NCBI GenBank assembly: GCA_038251315.1
Contig: JBBSBK010000096.1
Location: 1 to 14,731 of the forward strand
Source: JBBKXP01 sp038251315
Lineage (GTDB): Bacteria > Pseudomonadota > Alphaproteobacteria > Rhodobacterales > Rhodobacteraceae
DNA length: 14,731 bases
Reading direction: 5' to 3'
In this document: positions 1 through 8,004 of the stretch, in pieces
How the letters are laid out: each line of letters starts with the position of its first letter
Position numbering within the stretch: position 1 is the stretch's first letter
Program-made: the position numbers and the translations under genes
The notes under the pieces: generated by a model
What the model was told of the DNA's origin: nothing
Databases searched by the model: none
Seen by the model: only the letters and a program-made list of their open reading frames with translations

Positions 1-843
1 CAAGCCATAGATCGACTGGTCGTCGTCGCCGACGCAACAGATGTTCTTGTGATCAGCCGCCAGCAGCCGCAGCCACAGATATTGGGCGACGTTGGTATCC
101 TGATATTCGTCGACAAGGATGTAGCGGAACCAGCGTTGGTACTGCCGCAGAATGTCGTCGTGGGTCTGAAAGATCGTCACGACGTGCAGCAGCAGGTCGC
201 CAAAGTCCGTCGCGTTCAGGTCGCGCAGACGGGCCTGATAGGCGGCGTAGAGTTCGACGCCCTTGTGATCGAACGCGCCGCTTTCGGCCACCGGCACCTT
301 GTCGGGCGTCCATGCGCGGTTTTTCCAGCTGTCGATGATCCCGGCGAGCATCCGCGCGGGCCAACGTTTGTCGTCGATGTTGGCGGCAGAAAGCAGTTGT
401 TTCAGCAGGCGGATCTGGTCGTCGGTGTCCAGAATGGTGAAGTTCGATTTCAACCCGGCCAGTTCCGCGTGGCGGCGCAGGATTTTGACGCTGATCGAAT
501 GGAAGGTGCCCAGCCACGGCATCCCCTCGACCGCCTCGCCCAATAGCCCACCAATACGCGACTTCATTTCGCGCGCGGCCTTGTTGGTAAAGGTGACGGC
601 AAGGATTTCGTTGGGCCGCGCGGTGCCGGTGGTCAGCAGATGCGCGATGCGGCAGGTCAGCGCCTTGGTCTTGCCCGTGCCAGCGCCCGCAAGCATCAGG
701 ACAGGCCCGTTCAAGGCCTCGACTGCCGCGCGTTGTGCCGGGTTCAAGCCGCTGAAATAGTCGGCCGTCGCAGGCCGTGCCATCGCCTGACGGGACAATG
801 GCACAGCGGCAGCAAAGGCATCTTCGTCGGAAAAACTGGTCAT
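1..843 (-). CDS. uvrD: DNA helicase II UvrD (N-terminal part, runs off left edge)
   Basis: This is an SF1A superfamily 3'-5' DNA helicase acting in nucleotide excision and mismatch repair. The first 281 codons are present, about a third of a usual 750-800 residue protein; translation is open to base 1. In order I see a Q-motif (LNPAQRAAV, residues 33-41), Walker A AGAGTGKT (52-59), motif Ia (VTFTNKAAREM), a TFHSIS motif, Walker B with DEYQDTN, and motif III GDDDQSIYG just before the edge. The Thr in AGAGTGKT replaces the more common Ser and should be functional. I chose the start at 843; an internal Met 21 is possible but less likely, because the acidic leader before it looks normal for alphaproteobacterial UvrD as I know it. 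A LexA-type box lies 42-56 bp upstream, so SOS induction is expected. PcrA is the same family, and the name depends on lineage. Confidence 0.95.
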   Translation of the reverse strand, partial: MTSFSDEDAFAAAVPLSRQAMARPATADYFSGLNPAQRAAVEALNGPVLMLAGAGTGKTKALTCRIAHLLTTGTARPNEILAVTFTNKAAREMKSRIGGLLGEAVEGMPWLGTFHSISVKILRRHAELAGLKSNFTILDTDDQIRLLKQLLSAANIDDKRWPARMLAGIIDSWKNRAWTPDKVPVAESGAFDHKGVELYAAYQARLRDLNATDFGDLLLHVVTIFQTHDDILRQYQRWFRYILVDEYQDTNVAQYLWLRLLAADHKNICCVGDDDQSIYGL

Positions 844-884
844 GCCGGGCAATCTAGCGTCAGTTGACCGGCAGATAAAGGGTT

Positions 885-899
885 GTTCGCGTTCTGTTC
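885..899 (-). promoter_or_regulatory. LexA (SOS) box upstream of uvrD
   Basis: The sequence reads GTTC, seven bases, GTTC on the plus strand (GAAC-N7-GAAC in the direction of uvrD). This direct repeat is the known LexA operator of Rhodobacter and other alphaproteobacteria, unlike the palindromic E. coli box. It ends 42 bp before the uvrD start codon. A weak promoter, TGAACA (900-895), 17-bp spacer, TATCTG (877-872), would place the operator over the -35 element. The match to the consensus is exact; binding is inferred. Confidence 0.75.
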
Positions 900-911
900 A
901 CGCAAGACGTG

Positions 912-1712
912 TTACATCGGCTGCGCGTTGAAGGTGAACACCTGTTCGCCCGCCACGCGGTAGCCGTCGATCAGGCCCTTGGCCTTGTCGCTGGTCAGCC
1001 ATTCTTCCAACTGCGCGGCAAGGTCGGCGCGCACGGTGGGGTGCAGGTCTATATTTACCGGCAGATAGCTGTATTGGTTGACCATCGCCGGATCCCCTGC
1101 ATAAAGCAGCGCCAGATCGCCCTTGTTTTCAAAGTTCAGCCAGCTTGCACGATCCGACAGAATATAGGCATCCATCGCCGCTGCGGTGTTCAGCGCCGCA
1201 CCCATGCCCTGCCCGACCGACCGATACCAGTCACCCATCGGGGTGATCCCGGCCTTGGACCACAGCGCCTGTTCGGCCTTGTGGGTGCCCGAATCGTCGC
1301 CCCGGCTGACGAATGGCGCGGCGGTTTTTTCGATGTCGGTCATCGCCTCGATGGCACTGGCGTCGTCGGCCACGCCAGCCGGGTCACCCGCAGGGCCGAC
1401 GATGACGAAATCGTTGTACATGATTTCACGCCGATGGGTCAGGTTGCCGCCCGCGACGGCGGCTTCCTCGGCGGCTTTGGCGTGGACCAGCACGGCGTCG
1501 ACGTCGCCGGCTTTGGCCAGCGTGATGGCCTGTCCGGTGCCGACGACCAGCATTTCGACGGTGATCCCGGTGTCCGCCTCGATTTCGGGCAGCAGCACTT
1601 CGGCAAGGCCAGAGTTGGCGAACGATGTGGTGACGGCCAGTTTCAGCGCGTCGGCCTGCGCCAGTCCGGCCACAAGGGTAAAGGCGGCGGCAAGGATCGT
1701 GGAGTGTTTCAT
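912..1712 (-). CDS. tupA: Tungstate ABC transporter substrate-binding protein TupA
   Basis: This is a periplasmic oxyanion-binding protein that delivers tungstate (or molybdate) to the TupB/TupC transporter; tungsten supplies enzymes such as some formate dehydrogenases. The 266-residue length is normal. A Sec signal peptide is visible with cleavage after AQA (residue 20). The TTS motif followed by NSGLAEVLLP (28-42), the VGTGQAI segment, GDVDAVLVHAKAAEE, the MYNDFVIVGP strand and SRGDDSGTHK (136-145) are hallmarks of TupA rather than ModA or WtpA. The ATG overlaps the tupC stop by four bases (ATGA), so it is probably translationally coupled and is the last gene of tupBCA. The specificity call rests on family motifs and not on a measured affinity; molybdate transport cannot be excluded. 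Confidence 0.9.
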   Translation of the reverse strand: MKHSTILAAAFTLVAGLAQADALKLAVTTSFANSGLAEVLLPEIEADTGITVEMLVVGTGQAITLAKAGDVDAVLVHAKAAEEAAVAGGNLTHRREIMYNDFVIVGPAGDPAGVADDASAIEAMTDIEKTAAPFVSRGDDSGTHKAEQALWSKAGITPMGDWYRSVGQGMGAALNTAAAMDAYILSDRASWLNFENKGDLALLYAGDPAMVNQYSYLPVNIDLHPTVRADLAAQLEEWLTSDKAKGLIDGYRVAGEQVFTFNAQPM

Positions 1713-2419
1713 GGTATCAGATCTCCGTTCAGGTGGCCCTTGGTTTCGGGCGTTTGGGGTTGGTCGAAAAAGGTGGGCGCGGTGCCGCTGTCGTGCAATC
1801 GCCCCCGGTGGATGAACAGCACATCGTCGGCCAAACGGCGGGCCTGTCCGACATTGTGCGTGGACATGATGATGCGGGTGCCGCTGGCGCGGGCATCGCG
1901 CAGGATGGTTTCGATTTCTGCCGTCGCCGCGCCGTCAAGGTTGGCACAGGGTTCGTCAAGAAACAGCACCTGCGGGGTCGTGATTAAAGCGCGGGCAAGG
2001 GCCATCTTTTGCCGCTCGCCGCCGGACAGATCGGAGCAGTCGAGGTCGGCGCGATTGGTCAGGCCGACCCGCGCGATCATCACGTCGGCGGCAGCACGGG
2101 CCGCGTGTCGCCCCTGCCCGGCCAGTTGCAGCGGAAAGGCGATACAGTCACGGGCGTTGCGGCGCATCAGGATCGGCGTTTGGAATACGAATGCTTGCGC
2201 GGCACGAGCCTGTGCCAGCGGAACGGCCCAGTCGATGCTGCCGCTGCGCAACCGCTCCAGCCCGTGCATGGCGCGCAACAGCGACGTCTTGCCTGCCCCG
2301 TTCGGCCCCAGCAAAATCGTGATCCCCTGCCCCGCGATGGTCAGCGACAGCGGCCCAAGGATTTGCTTGCCCTGACGGCGCAACACGATGTCGGTCAGGC
2401 GCAACGGCAAAATCACCAT
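1709..2419 (-). CDS. tupC: Tungstate ABC transporter ATP-binding protein TupC
   Basis: This cytoplasmic ATPase subunit energises tungstate uptake together with TupB. The 236 residues contain Walker A GPNGAGKT (38-45), the Q-loop glutamine at 80 (FVFQTP), signature LSGGERQ (131-137), Walker B VLFLDEP (151-157), a D-loop NLD (160-162) and the H-loop histidine 188 (STHN). The frame stays open well upstream into tupB, but I place the start at the ATG at 2419, where homology begins (MVILPLRLTDIVLRR) and where ATG overlaps the tupB stop as ATGGTGA. Its short length, with no C-terminal TOBE-like regulatory domain, fits TupC better than the longer ModC. It lies between the permease and the binding protein, with overlaps on both sides. 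Confidence 0.9.
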   Translation of the reverse strand: MVILPLRLTDIVLRRQGKQILGPLSLTIAGQGITILLGPNGAGKTSLLRAMHGLERLRSGSIDWAVPLAQARAAQAFVFQTPILMRRNARDCIAFPLQLAGQGRHAARAAADVMIARVGLTNRADLDCSDLSGGERQKMALARALITTPQVLFLDEPCANLDGAATAEIETILRDARASGTRIIMSTHNVGQARRLADDVLFIHRGRLHDSGTAPTFFDQPQTPETKGHLNGDLIP

Positions 2420-3117
2420 GTCCGCCCCCGTTCGGTGCGCGACAGCATGTGCAGCGCCAGATTGACCGCAATCGCCAACCCGATCAGCACGAACCCCAGC
2501 GCCAGCGCCATCGCGAACGCGCCCTTGCCGGTTTCCAGCGCGATCGCCGTGGTCAGCACTCGTGTCGCATGGTCGATATTGCCGCCGACAATCATGATCG
2601 CTCCGACCTCGCCAATCGCCCGCCCGAACCCGGCCAAGGCCGCCGTCAGCAGGGCGCGCCGCCCGTCCCAAAGCAGCGCTTTGATCCGCTGGCCGCGTGT
2701 CGCGTTAAGGGATATCAACAGGTCGTGGTAATCGGCCCAAAGATCACGGATCGCCTGATGCGCGATGGAGGCGATGATGGGCGTGATGATAATGACCTGC
2801 GCGATGATCATCGCCGTTGGCGTAAACAGCAGGCCGAAAACGCCCAGCGGGCCGGATCGTGAAAACAGGACATAAACGATCAACCCGACCACCACGGGCG
2901 GTAAGCCCATCAGCGCGTTCATCAAGGCGACCGCAATGCGGCGCAACCGGAACCGGCTGATCGCCAACCATGCGCCGAACGGCAGTCCCAGCAGCGCCGC
3001 AATCAGCGTCGCCGTGACCGTGACCTGCAAGGACCTCAGTGTGATTTCGACCAGATCGGGGTCAAAACGGGCGATCATCTGCCATGCGCCGACCAGACCT
3101 GCCCAGATATTGTTCAT
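2413..3117 (-). CDS. tupB: Tungstate ABC transporter permease TupB
   Basis: This inner-membrane permease forms the tungstate channel with TupC. The 234 residues show about five hydrophobic helices (roughly 31-53, 61-86, 98-119, 155-177, 200-224). A coupling-loop (EAA-type) segment follows GFGRAIGEVGAIMIVGGN near 163-180, with the conserved G-E-V-G pattern of molybdate/tungstate permeases. I chose the ATG at 3117, giving MNNIWAGL, because a purine-rich AGGGGGT sits four bases upstream; a start at 3165 would only add a non-conserved leader. It is the first gene of the transporter operon, with its promoter in the 168-bp region shared with pyc. Confidence 0.88.
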   Translation of the reverse strand: MNNIWAGLVGAWQMIARFDPDLVEITLRSLQVTVTATLIAALLGLPFGAWLAISRFRLRRIAVALMNALMGLPPVVVGLIVYVLFSRSGPLGVFGLLFTPTAMIIAQVIIITPIIASIAHQAIRDLWADYHDLLISLNATRGQRIKALLWDGRRALLTAALAGFGRAIGEVGAIMIVGGNIDHATRVLTTAIALETGKGAFAMALALGFVLIGLAIAVNLALHMLSRTERGRTW

Positions 3118-3285
3118 CGCACCCCCTATCCATGCTCGTGCTATCAAGCGACCCTCAGGCGTCAAAGTGTCAAATCGACCAAGGCCCGTCGGTTTACGCC
3201 GTTCCGCCGCATCGTCGCAATGCGATGTTTACGACGGGTCACAAAGTTCTTACAAAATGCTGCGCGTGCAAAAGGGATTGTCCAG
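3118..3285. promoter_or_regulatory. Divergent tupBCA / pyc promoter region
   Basis: This 168-bp region holds the control signals for both directions. Toward pyc, TTTACG (3228-3233), a 17-bp spacer and TACAAA (3251-3256) make a plausible sigma-70 promoter, and AAGGG about 9 bases ahead of the ATG is a ribosome binding site. Toward tupB, TTGACA lies at 3173-3168 with a second TTGACG at 3165-3160. They come from a tandem GTCAAA repeat, and TGATAG lies at 3146-3141, but the spacings are not ideal. I see no clear ModE-type palindrome. Confidence 0.4.
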
Positions 3286-6200
3286 ATGGCCGACTTCAAG
3301 AAGATACTGATCGCCAACCGGGGCGAAATCGCGATCCGGGTCATGCGGGCCGCAAACGAGATGGGCAAGCGCACGGTGGCCGTGTTTGCAGAAGAGGACA
3401 AGCTGGGCCTCCATCGTTTCAAGGCCGACGAGGCGTATCGGATCGGTGAAGGCTTGGGGCCGGTCGCCGCCTACCTGTCGATCCCCGAAATCATCCGCGT
3501 CGCCAAGATGTCGGGGGCCGATGCGATTCACCCCGGCTATGGCCTGCTGTCAGAAAACCCCGATTTCGTCGATGCCTGCGTCGCTGCGGGAATCACGTTC
3601 ATCGGTCCCAAGGCCAAGACCATGCGCGAATTGGGCGACAAGGCGTCGGCCCGTCAGGTCGCCATTGCCGCCGGGGTTCCGGTAATCCCGGCGACGGACG
3701 TGCTGGGCGACGACATGGGCTTGGTCAAGAAACAGGCGGCCGAGGTTGGCTATCCGCTGATGCTCAAGGCATCATGGGGCGGCGGCGGACGCGGCATGCG
3801 GGCGATCTACAACGAAAAAGAGCTTGAGGAGAAGGTGCGCGAGGGCCGGCGCGAGGCAGAGGCGGCGTTTGGCAATGGCGAGGGCTATCTGGAAAAGATG
3901 ATCGAACGCGCCCGCCACGTCGAGGTGCAGATCCTGGGCGACAGCCAAGGCAACATCTATCATCTGTGGGAACGCGATTGTTCGGTGCAGCGGCGCAATC
4001 AGAAAGTCGTCGAACGCGCCCCAGCCCCCTACCTGTCCCCCGCCCAGCGCGAAGAGATTTGCAATCTGGGCAAGAAACTTTGCCAGCACGTGAATTACGA
4101 ATGTGCGGGAACGGTCGAGTTCCTGATGGATATGGATTCGGGTGAGTTTTACTTTATCGAGGTAAACCCCCGCGTGCAGGTCGAACATACCGTCACCGAA
4201 GAGGTTACAGGCATCGACATCGTCCGCGCCCAAATCCTGATCGCCGAGGGCAAATCGCTGACCGAGGCGACGGGCTGTGCGTCGCAATACGACGTCAAGC
4301 TCGATGGCCACGCCCTTCAATGCCGGGTCACGACCGAGGATCCGATGAATAACTTCATCCCCGACTATGGCCGCATCCAGATGTATCGCAGCGCCACCGG
4401 CCCCGGTATCCGGCTGGACGGCGGCACGGCCTATTCGGGTGCGGTCATCACGCGTTATTATGACAGCCTGTTAACCAAGGTAACGGCCCGCGCGCCGACC
4501 CCGGAAATGGCGATTGCCCGGATGGACCGGGCGTTGCGCGAATTTCGTATCCGTGGCGTGTCGACCAACATCGCCTTCGTCGAAAACTTGCTGAAACACC
4601 CGACGTTTCTGAACAACCAGTACACGACGACATTCATCGACAAGACGCCAGAACTGTTCAATTTCAAGAAACGCCGCGACCGGGCGACGAAAATTCTCAC
4701 CTACATTGCCGACATCACGGTGAACGGGCACCCCGAAACCCAAGGGCGGCCAAAACCGGCGGCCGAGGTGAAATTGCCCCGCCCGCCGGTCAAACCGACA
4801 ACCGACGTACCGAACGGGACGCGTCAGATTCTGGACGCCAAAGGACCAAAGGCGGTGGCCGACTGGATGCTGGCGCAAAAACAGCTTCTTGTGACTGACA
4901 CCACCATGCGCGACGGCCATCAATCGTTGCTGGCGACGCGGATGCGGTCGATCGACATGATCAATGCCGCGCCTGCCTATGCAACCAAGATGTCCAACCT
5001 GTTCAGCGTCGAATGTTGGGGCGGGGCGACCTTCGACGTGGCTTACCGGTTCTTGCAGGAATGCCCGTGGCAACGGCTGCGCGATATCCGGGCGGCCATG
5101 CCCAACATCATGACGCAGATGCTGCTGCGGGCCAGCAATGGCGTCGGTTACACGAACTACCCTGACAACGTGGTGCAATTCTTTGTGCAGAATGCCGCCG
5201 CCAGCGGCGTCGATGTGTTTCGCGTCTTTGACCCGCTGAACTGGACCGAGAACATGCGCGTGGCGATGGATGCTGTCATTGACTCGGGCAAGCTGCTTGA
5301 GGCGTCGATCTGCTATACCGGGGACTTGGGCGATCCCGACCGCAGCAAATATGATCTGAAATACTACGTCCGCATGGCCAAAGAGCTTGAGAAGGCCGGC
5401 GGTCACGTCCTTGGTTTGAAAGACATGGCGGGCTTGCTCAAACCCGCTGCCGCAACCCAGCTTTTCAAGGCGCTGAAGGACGAGGTTGGGCTGCCGATCC
5501 ATTTTCACACGCACGACACAAGCGGTGCCGCCATTGCGTCGGTGCTGGCGGCCAGCGCTGCCGGGGTCGACGCGGTGGATGCAGCGATGGACGCGCTGTC
5601 AGGCAACACGTCGCAGCCGACGCTGGGGTCGATCGTTGCCGCGCTACGCGGGACTGACCGCGATACCGGCCTCGACATCGCTGCCATCCGCGAAATTTCC
5701 AACTACTGGGAACAGGTGCGGGCGCATTACGCCGCCTTTGAATCCGGCCTTCAGGCGCCCGCGTCAGAAGTCTACCTGCACGAAATGCCGGGCGGCCAGT
5801 TCACCAATCTCAAGGCGCAGGCGCGCAGCCTTGGGCTGGAAGACCGCTGGCACGAGGTCGCCCAGACCTATGCCGACGTGAACCGGATGTTCGGCGATAT
5901 CGTCAAGGTCACGCCGACTTCGAAGGTGGTGGGCGACATGGCCTTGATGATGGTCAGCCAAGGCCTGACGCGGGCCGAGGTCGAAGACCCGGCTGTCGAT
6001 GTGTCTTTTCCCGATTCCGTGATCGACATGATGCGCGGCAATCTGGGGCAACCACCGGGTGGCTGGCCCAAAGGCATCCAGAAAAAGGTGCTGAAGGGTG
6101 AAAAACCCCTGACCGACCGCCCCGGCAAACACTTGCCACCGACCGATCTCGGCGCGACCCGTGCGGATGTGTCCAAGCAGATGGAAGGCAAGGTGGTCGA

Positions 6201-6729
6201 CGACGAAGATCTGGCTGGCTACCTGATGTATCCCAAGGTTTTCCTCGATTACATGGGCCGCCACCGCACCTATGGCCCGGTCCGCACCCTGCCGACGCAG
6301 ACGTTCTTTTACGGTATGAAACCGGGTGACGAGATTTCGGTCGAAATCGACCCCGGCAAGACCCTTGAAATCCGTCTGCAGGCCGAAAGCGAAAGCAATG
6401 AGGACGGCGAGGTCAAGGTTTTCTTTGAACTGAACGGCCAACCGCGCACGATCCGGGTGCCCAACCGGGCGATCACGGCGGTGACGGCAAAACGGCCCAA
6501 GGCCGAGGCGGGCAACCCCAACCATATCGGCGCACCGATGCCGGGAGTGGTGGCGACAGTCGCGGCAGTGGCGGGCAAGAAGGTCAAGGCAGGCGACCTG
6601 CTGCTGACCATCGAAGCGATGAAGATGGAGACCGGGATTCACGCCGACCGGGATGCGGTGGTCAAGGCCGTGCATGTGCACGCAGGCGGGCAGATCGACG
6701 CCAAGGATTTGTTGGTGGAGCTGGAGTGA
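3286..6729 (+). CDS. pyc: Pyruvate carboxylase
   Basis: This biotin enzyme carboxylates pyruvate to oxaloacetate with ATP and bicarbonate, refilling the TCA cycle. The single 1147-residue chain has the standard order. The biotin carboxylase domain runs from about 1 to 450, with a glycine-rich KASWGGGGRGMR at 161 and the RNQK at 237; EVNPRVQVEH carries E292, N294 and R296. The carboxyltransferase domain is at about 530-1000. The biotinyl domain ends the chain with EAMKMET, biotinyl Lys 1113. By a constant six-residue offset to Rhizobium etli pyruvate carboxylase, the metal ligands are D543 (RDGHQS), carbamylated K712 (GLKDMAG), H741 and H743 (HFHTHD). All are present, so the enzyme should be active. 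The ATG at 3286 (MADFKKILIANRGEIA) matches the family; the frame is open for 22 more codons upstream but that leader is not conserved. It is transcribed away from tupBCA. Confidence 0.97.
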   Translation: MADFKKILIANRGEIAIRVMRAANEMGKRTVAVFAEEDKLGLHRFKADEAYRIGEGLGPVAAYLSIPEIIRVAKMSGADAIHPGYGLLSENPDFVDACVAAGITFIGPKAKTMRELGDKASARQVAIAAGVPVIPATDVLGDDMGLVKKQAAEVGYPLMLKASWGGGGRGMRAIYNEKELEEKVREGRREAEAAFGNGEGYLEKMIERARHVEVQILGDSQGNIYHLWERDCSVQRRNQKVVERAPAPYLSPAQREEICNLGKKLCQHVNYECAGTVEFLMDMDSGEFYFIEVNPRVQVEHTVTEEVTGIDIVRAQILIAEGKSLTEATGCASQYDVKLDGHALQCRVTTEDPMNNFIPDYGRIQMYRSATGPGIRLDGGTAYSGAVITRYYDSLLTKVTARAPTPEMAIARMDRALREFRIRGVSTNIAFVENLLKHPTFLNNQYTTTFIDKTPELFNFKKRRDRATKILTYIADITVNGHPETQGRPKPAAEVKLPRPPVKPTTDVPNGTRQILDAKGPKAVADWMLAQKQLLVTDTTMRDGHQSLLATRMRSIDMINAAPAYATKMSNLFSVECWGGATFDVAYRFLQECPWQRLRDIRAAMPNIMTQMLLRASNGVGYTNYPDNVVQFFVQNAAASGVDVFRVFDPLNWTENMRVAMDAVIDSGKLLEASICYTGDLGDPDRSKYDLKYYVRMAKELEKAGGHVLGLKDMAGLLKPAAATQLFKALKDEVGLPIHFHTHDTSGAAIASVLAASAAGVDAVDAAMDALSGNTSQPTLGSIVAALRGTDRDTGLDIAAIREISNYWEQVRAHYAAFESGLQAPASEVYLHEMPGGQFTNLKAQARSLGLEDRWHEVAQTYADVNRMFGDIVKVTPTSKVVGDMALMMVSQGLTRAEVEDPAVDVSFPDSVIDMMRGNLGQPPGGWPKGIQKKVLKGEKPLTDRPGKHLPPTDLGATRADVSKQMEGKVVDDEDLAGYLMYPKVFLDYMGRHRTYGPVRTLPTQTFFYGMKPGDEISVEIDPGKTLEIRLQAESESNEDGEVKVFFELNGQPRTIRVPNRAITAVTAKRPKAEAGNPNHIGAPMPGVVATVAAVAGKKVKAGDLLLTIEAMKMETGIHADRDAVVKAVHVHAGGQIDAKDLLVELE

Positions 6730-6734
6730 AACAA

Positions 6735-6752
6735 GAAAACACGTGTCTTTCA
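6735..6752. terminator. Weak inverted repeat after pyc
   Basis: The palindrome ACACGTGT is flanked by AAA on one side and TTT on the other with one mismatch, a few bases after the pyc stop. No run of T follows, so it is at best a weak terminator, and transcription may continue into the next gene, whose start is only about 40 bases from the pyc stop. Confidence 0.25.
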
Positions 6753-6769
6753 ATCCGAATTATTCGTGA

Positions 6770-7621
6770 ATGTCGGTGTCGGTGATGGTCAACGATACGA
6801 TCCTCGTCACCGGCGCCAGCGGCAATGCAGGGCGCGAGGTGGTGGCAGCGCTGGCGGCGGGCCGGATCGTTGCGCGCCAGCCCGGTCAGAACGGTTGTCC
6901 GCGGCTTGATTTCACCGACCCAGCGACCTGGCCAGCTTGCCTTGAGGGTGTTCGTGCGCTGTTCCTCATGCGCCCACCCCCGATCGCGGACATGGCCAAA
7001 ACACTGATCCCCTTTGTCGCTGCCGCCCGCGCGGCGGGTGTTGCGCATGTCGTGTTCATGTCAGTCGCCGGGGCAGACAAGGCGGCTTGGGTGCCGCACC
7101 ACAAGGTCGAGGTAGCGCTGGCCGCAGGCCCGCCCGGCTGGACCATCCTGCGACCTGGGTTCTTTGCGCAGAACCTCGCCGATGCGTACCTGCGCGATAT
7201 CCGGGAAGATGCCCGCCTCTACGTCCCCGCCGGGCGCGGTCAAGTGGCGTTCCTCGACCTGCGCGACCTCGGCGCAGTTGCGGCGCAGGCGCTGACCGAC
7301 CCCGCCGCCCATGACCGGCAGGCCTATACCCTAACCGGCCCCCGTGCCGTCACCTTCGCCGAAGTCGCAGCGCTGCTTTCTGCCGCGACCGGCCGCTCGA
7401 TCCACTATACTGCCGCCAACATTCCCGGCTATGTCCGTCATCTGCGGCGGCGTGGGGTGCCTTGGGGCGCGGTGGCGGTGCAGACGTATCTGCACGTCGG
7501 GCTGCGTTGGGGACAGGCCGCGACGGTCGATCCGATCCTGCAAAGGGTCTTGAATCGCCCGGCCGGCGACATCGCCACATATATCAGCGATCATGCCGCA
7601 CTGTGGAAAGCGCCAACATGA
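6770..7621 (+). CDS. NmrA-like / atypical short-chain dehydrogenase family NAD(P)-binding protein
   Basis: This 283-residue protein carries an N-terminal Rossmann fold with TGASGNAG at residues 14-21. It then shows the NmrA-family pattern: VRALFLMRPPP, HVVFMSVAGAD, a HHKVE helix, WTILRPGFFAQNL, VAFLDLRDLGAVAA and YTLTGPRAVTFAEVAALL. Such proteins bind NAD(P) and include quinone reductases and redox sensors; the substrate here is unknown. The usual arginine-rich stretch right after the first strand-helix unit is short (AAGRIVARQPGQN), which may alter NADP preference. Two starts are possible, ATG 6770 and ATG 6785 (MVNDTILV); neither has a clear Shine-Dalgarno sequence. The stop overlaps the next ATG by four bases (ATGA), so it is coupled to the VOC gene. 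Confidence 0.82.
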   Translation: MSVSVMVNDTILVTGASGNAGREVVAALAAGRIVARQPGQNGCPRLDFTDPATWPACLEGVRALFLMRPPPIADMAKTLIPFVAAARAAGVAHVVFMSVAGADKAAWVPHHKVEVALAAGPPGWTILRPGFFAQNLADAYLRDIREDARLYVPAGRGQVAFLDLRDLGAVAAQALTDPAAHDRQAYTLTGPRAVTFAEVAALLSAATGRSIHYTAANIPGYVRHLRRRGVPWGAVAVQTYLHVGLRWGQAATVDPILQRVLNRPAGDIATYISDHAALWKAPT

Positions 7622-8004
7622 AACGCCTTTCCATGCTCGCCATCCTCGTCCCCGACTACGACGCCGCAATCGCCTTTTTCGTCGGCCAGATGGACTTTGA
7701 CCTGCTGGAAGATACCGACATGGGCGGTGGTAAACGCTGGGTGCGGGTGGCTCCGACAGGGGCGGAAACCACTTTTCTGCTGGCCAAGGCCGTCGGAAAT
7801 CAAACTTCGGCCATCGGCAATCAGGGCGGCGGACGGGTCTGGCTTTTTCTTGAAACCGACGATTTCACTCGTGACCATGCTGCGATGACCGCCAAGGCGG
7901 TCTGGTTCGAGGAAAGCCCACGATATGAACCCTACGGCACTGTCGCGGTGTTCCGCGATCCGTTCGGCAATCGGTGGGATCTGATCCAGTTCAAGAGGCA
8001 GTGA
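7618..8004 (+). CDS. VOC superfamily (glyoxalase/bleomycin-resistance fold) protein
   Basis: The 128-residue single-domain protein begins like many VOC proteins (LAILVPDYDAAIAFF, residues 8-21) and ends with the typical last strand FRDPFGNRWDLIQF (112-125). A single VOC module of this size usually works as a dimer with a metal or ligand site at the interface. Members include glyoxalases, dioxygenases and antibiotic-binding proteins. I cannot assign a substrate. It starts inside the stop of the NmrA-like gene (ATGA) and its own stop overlaps the phosphoesterase start (TGATG), so the three genes are probably made together. Confidence 0.85.
   Translation: MKRLSMLAILVPDYDAAIAFFVGQMDFDLLEDTDMGGGKRWVRVAPTGAETTFLLAKAVGNQTSAIGNQGGGRVWLFLETDDFTRDHAAMTAKAVWFEESPRYEPYGTVAVFRDPFGNRWDLIQFKRQ

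Noticed and set aside
909..2375. Plus-strand frame of 488 codons
   Set aside because: It is antisense to tupA and tupC, which carry full family motifs, and has no recognisable domain itself.
3160..3173. GTCAAA tandem repeat as an oxyanion-sensor operator
   Set aside because: Two six-base copies are too short and do not match the palindromic ModE consensus; kept only as possible -35 elements.
4471..5514. Minus-strand frame of 347 codons inside pyc
   Set aside because: It is a shadow of the pyruvate carboxylase frame in high-GC DNA, without family features.
5764..6753. Minus-strand frame of 329 codons over the end of pyc
   Set aside because: It is the antisense of the biotinyl and carboxyltransferase parts; His/Asp-rich composition is typical of such shadows.
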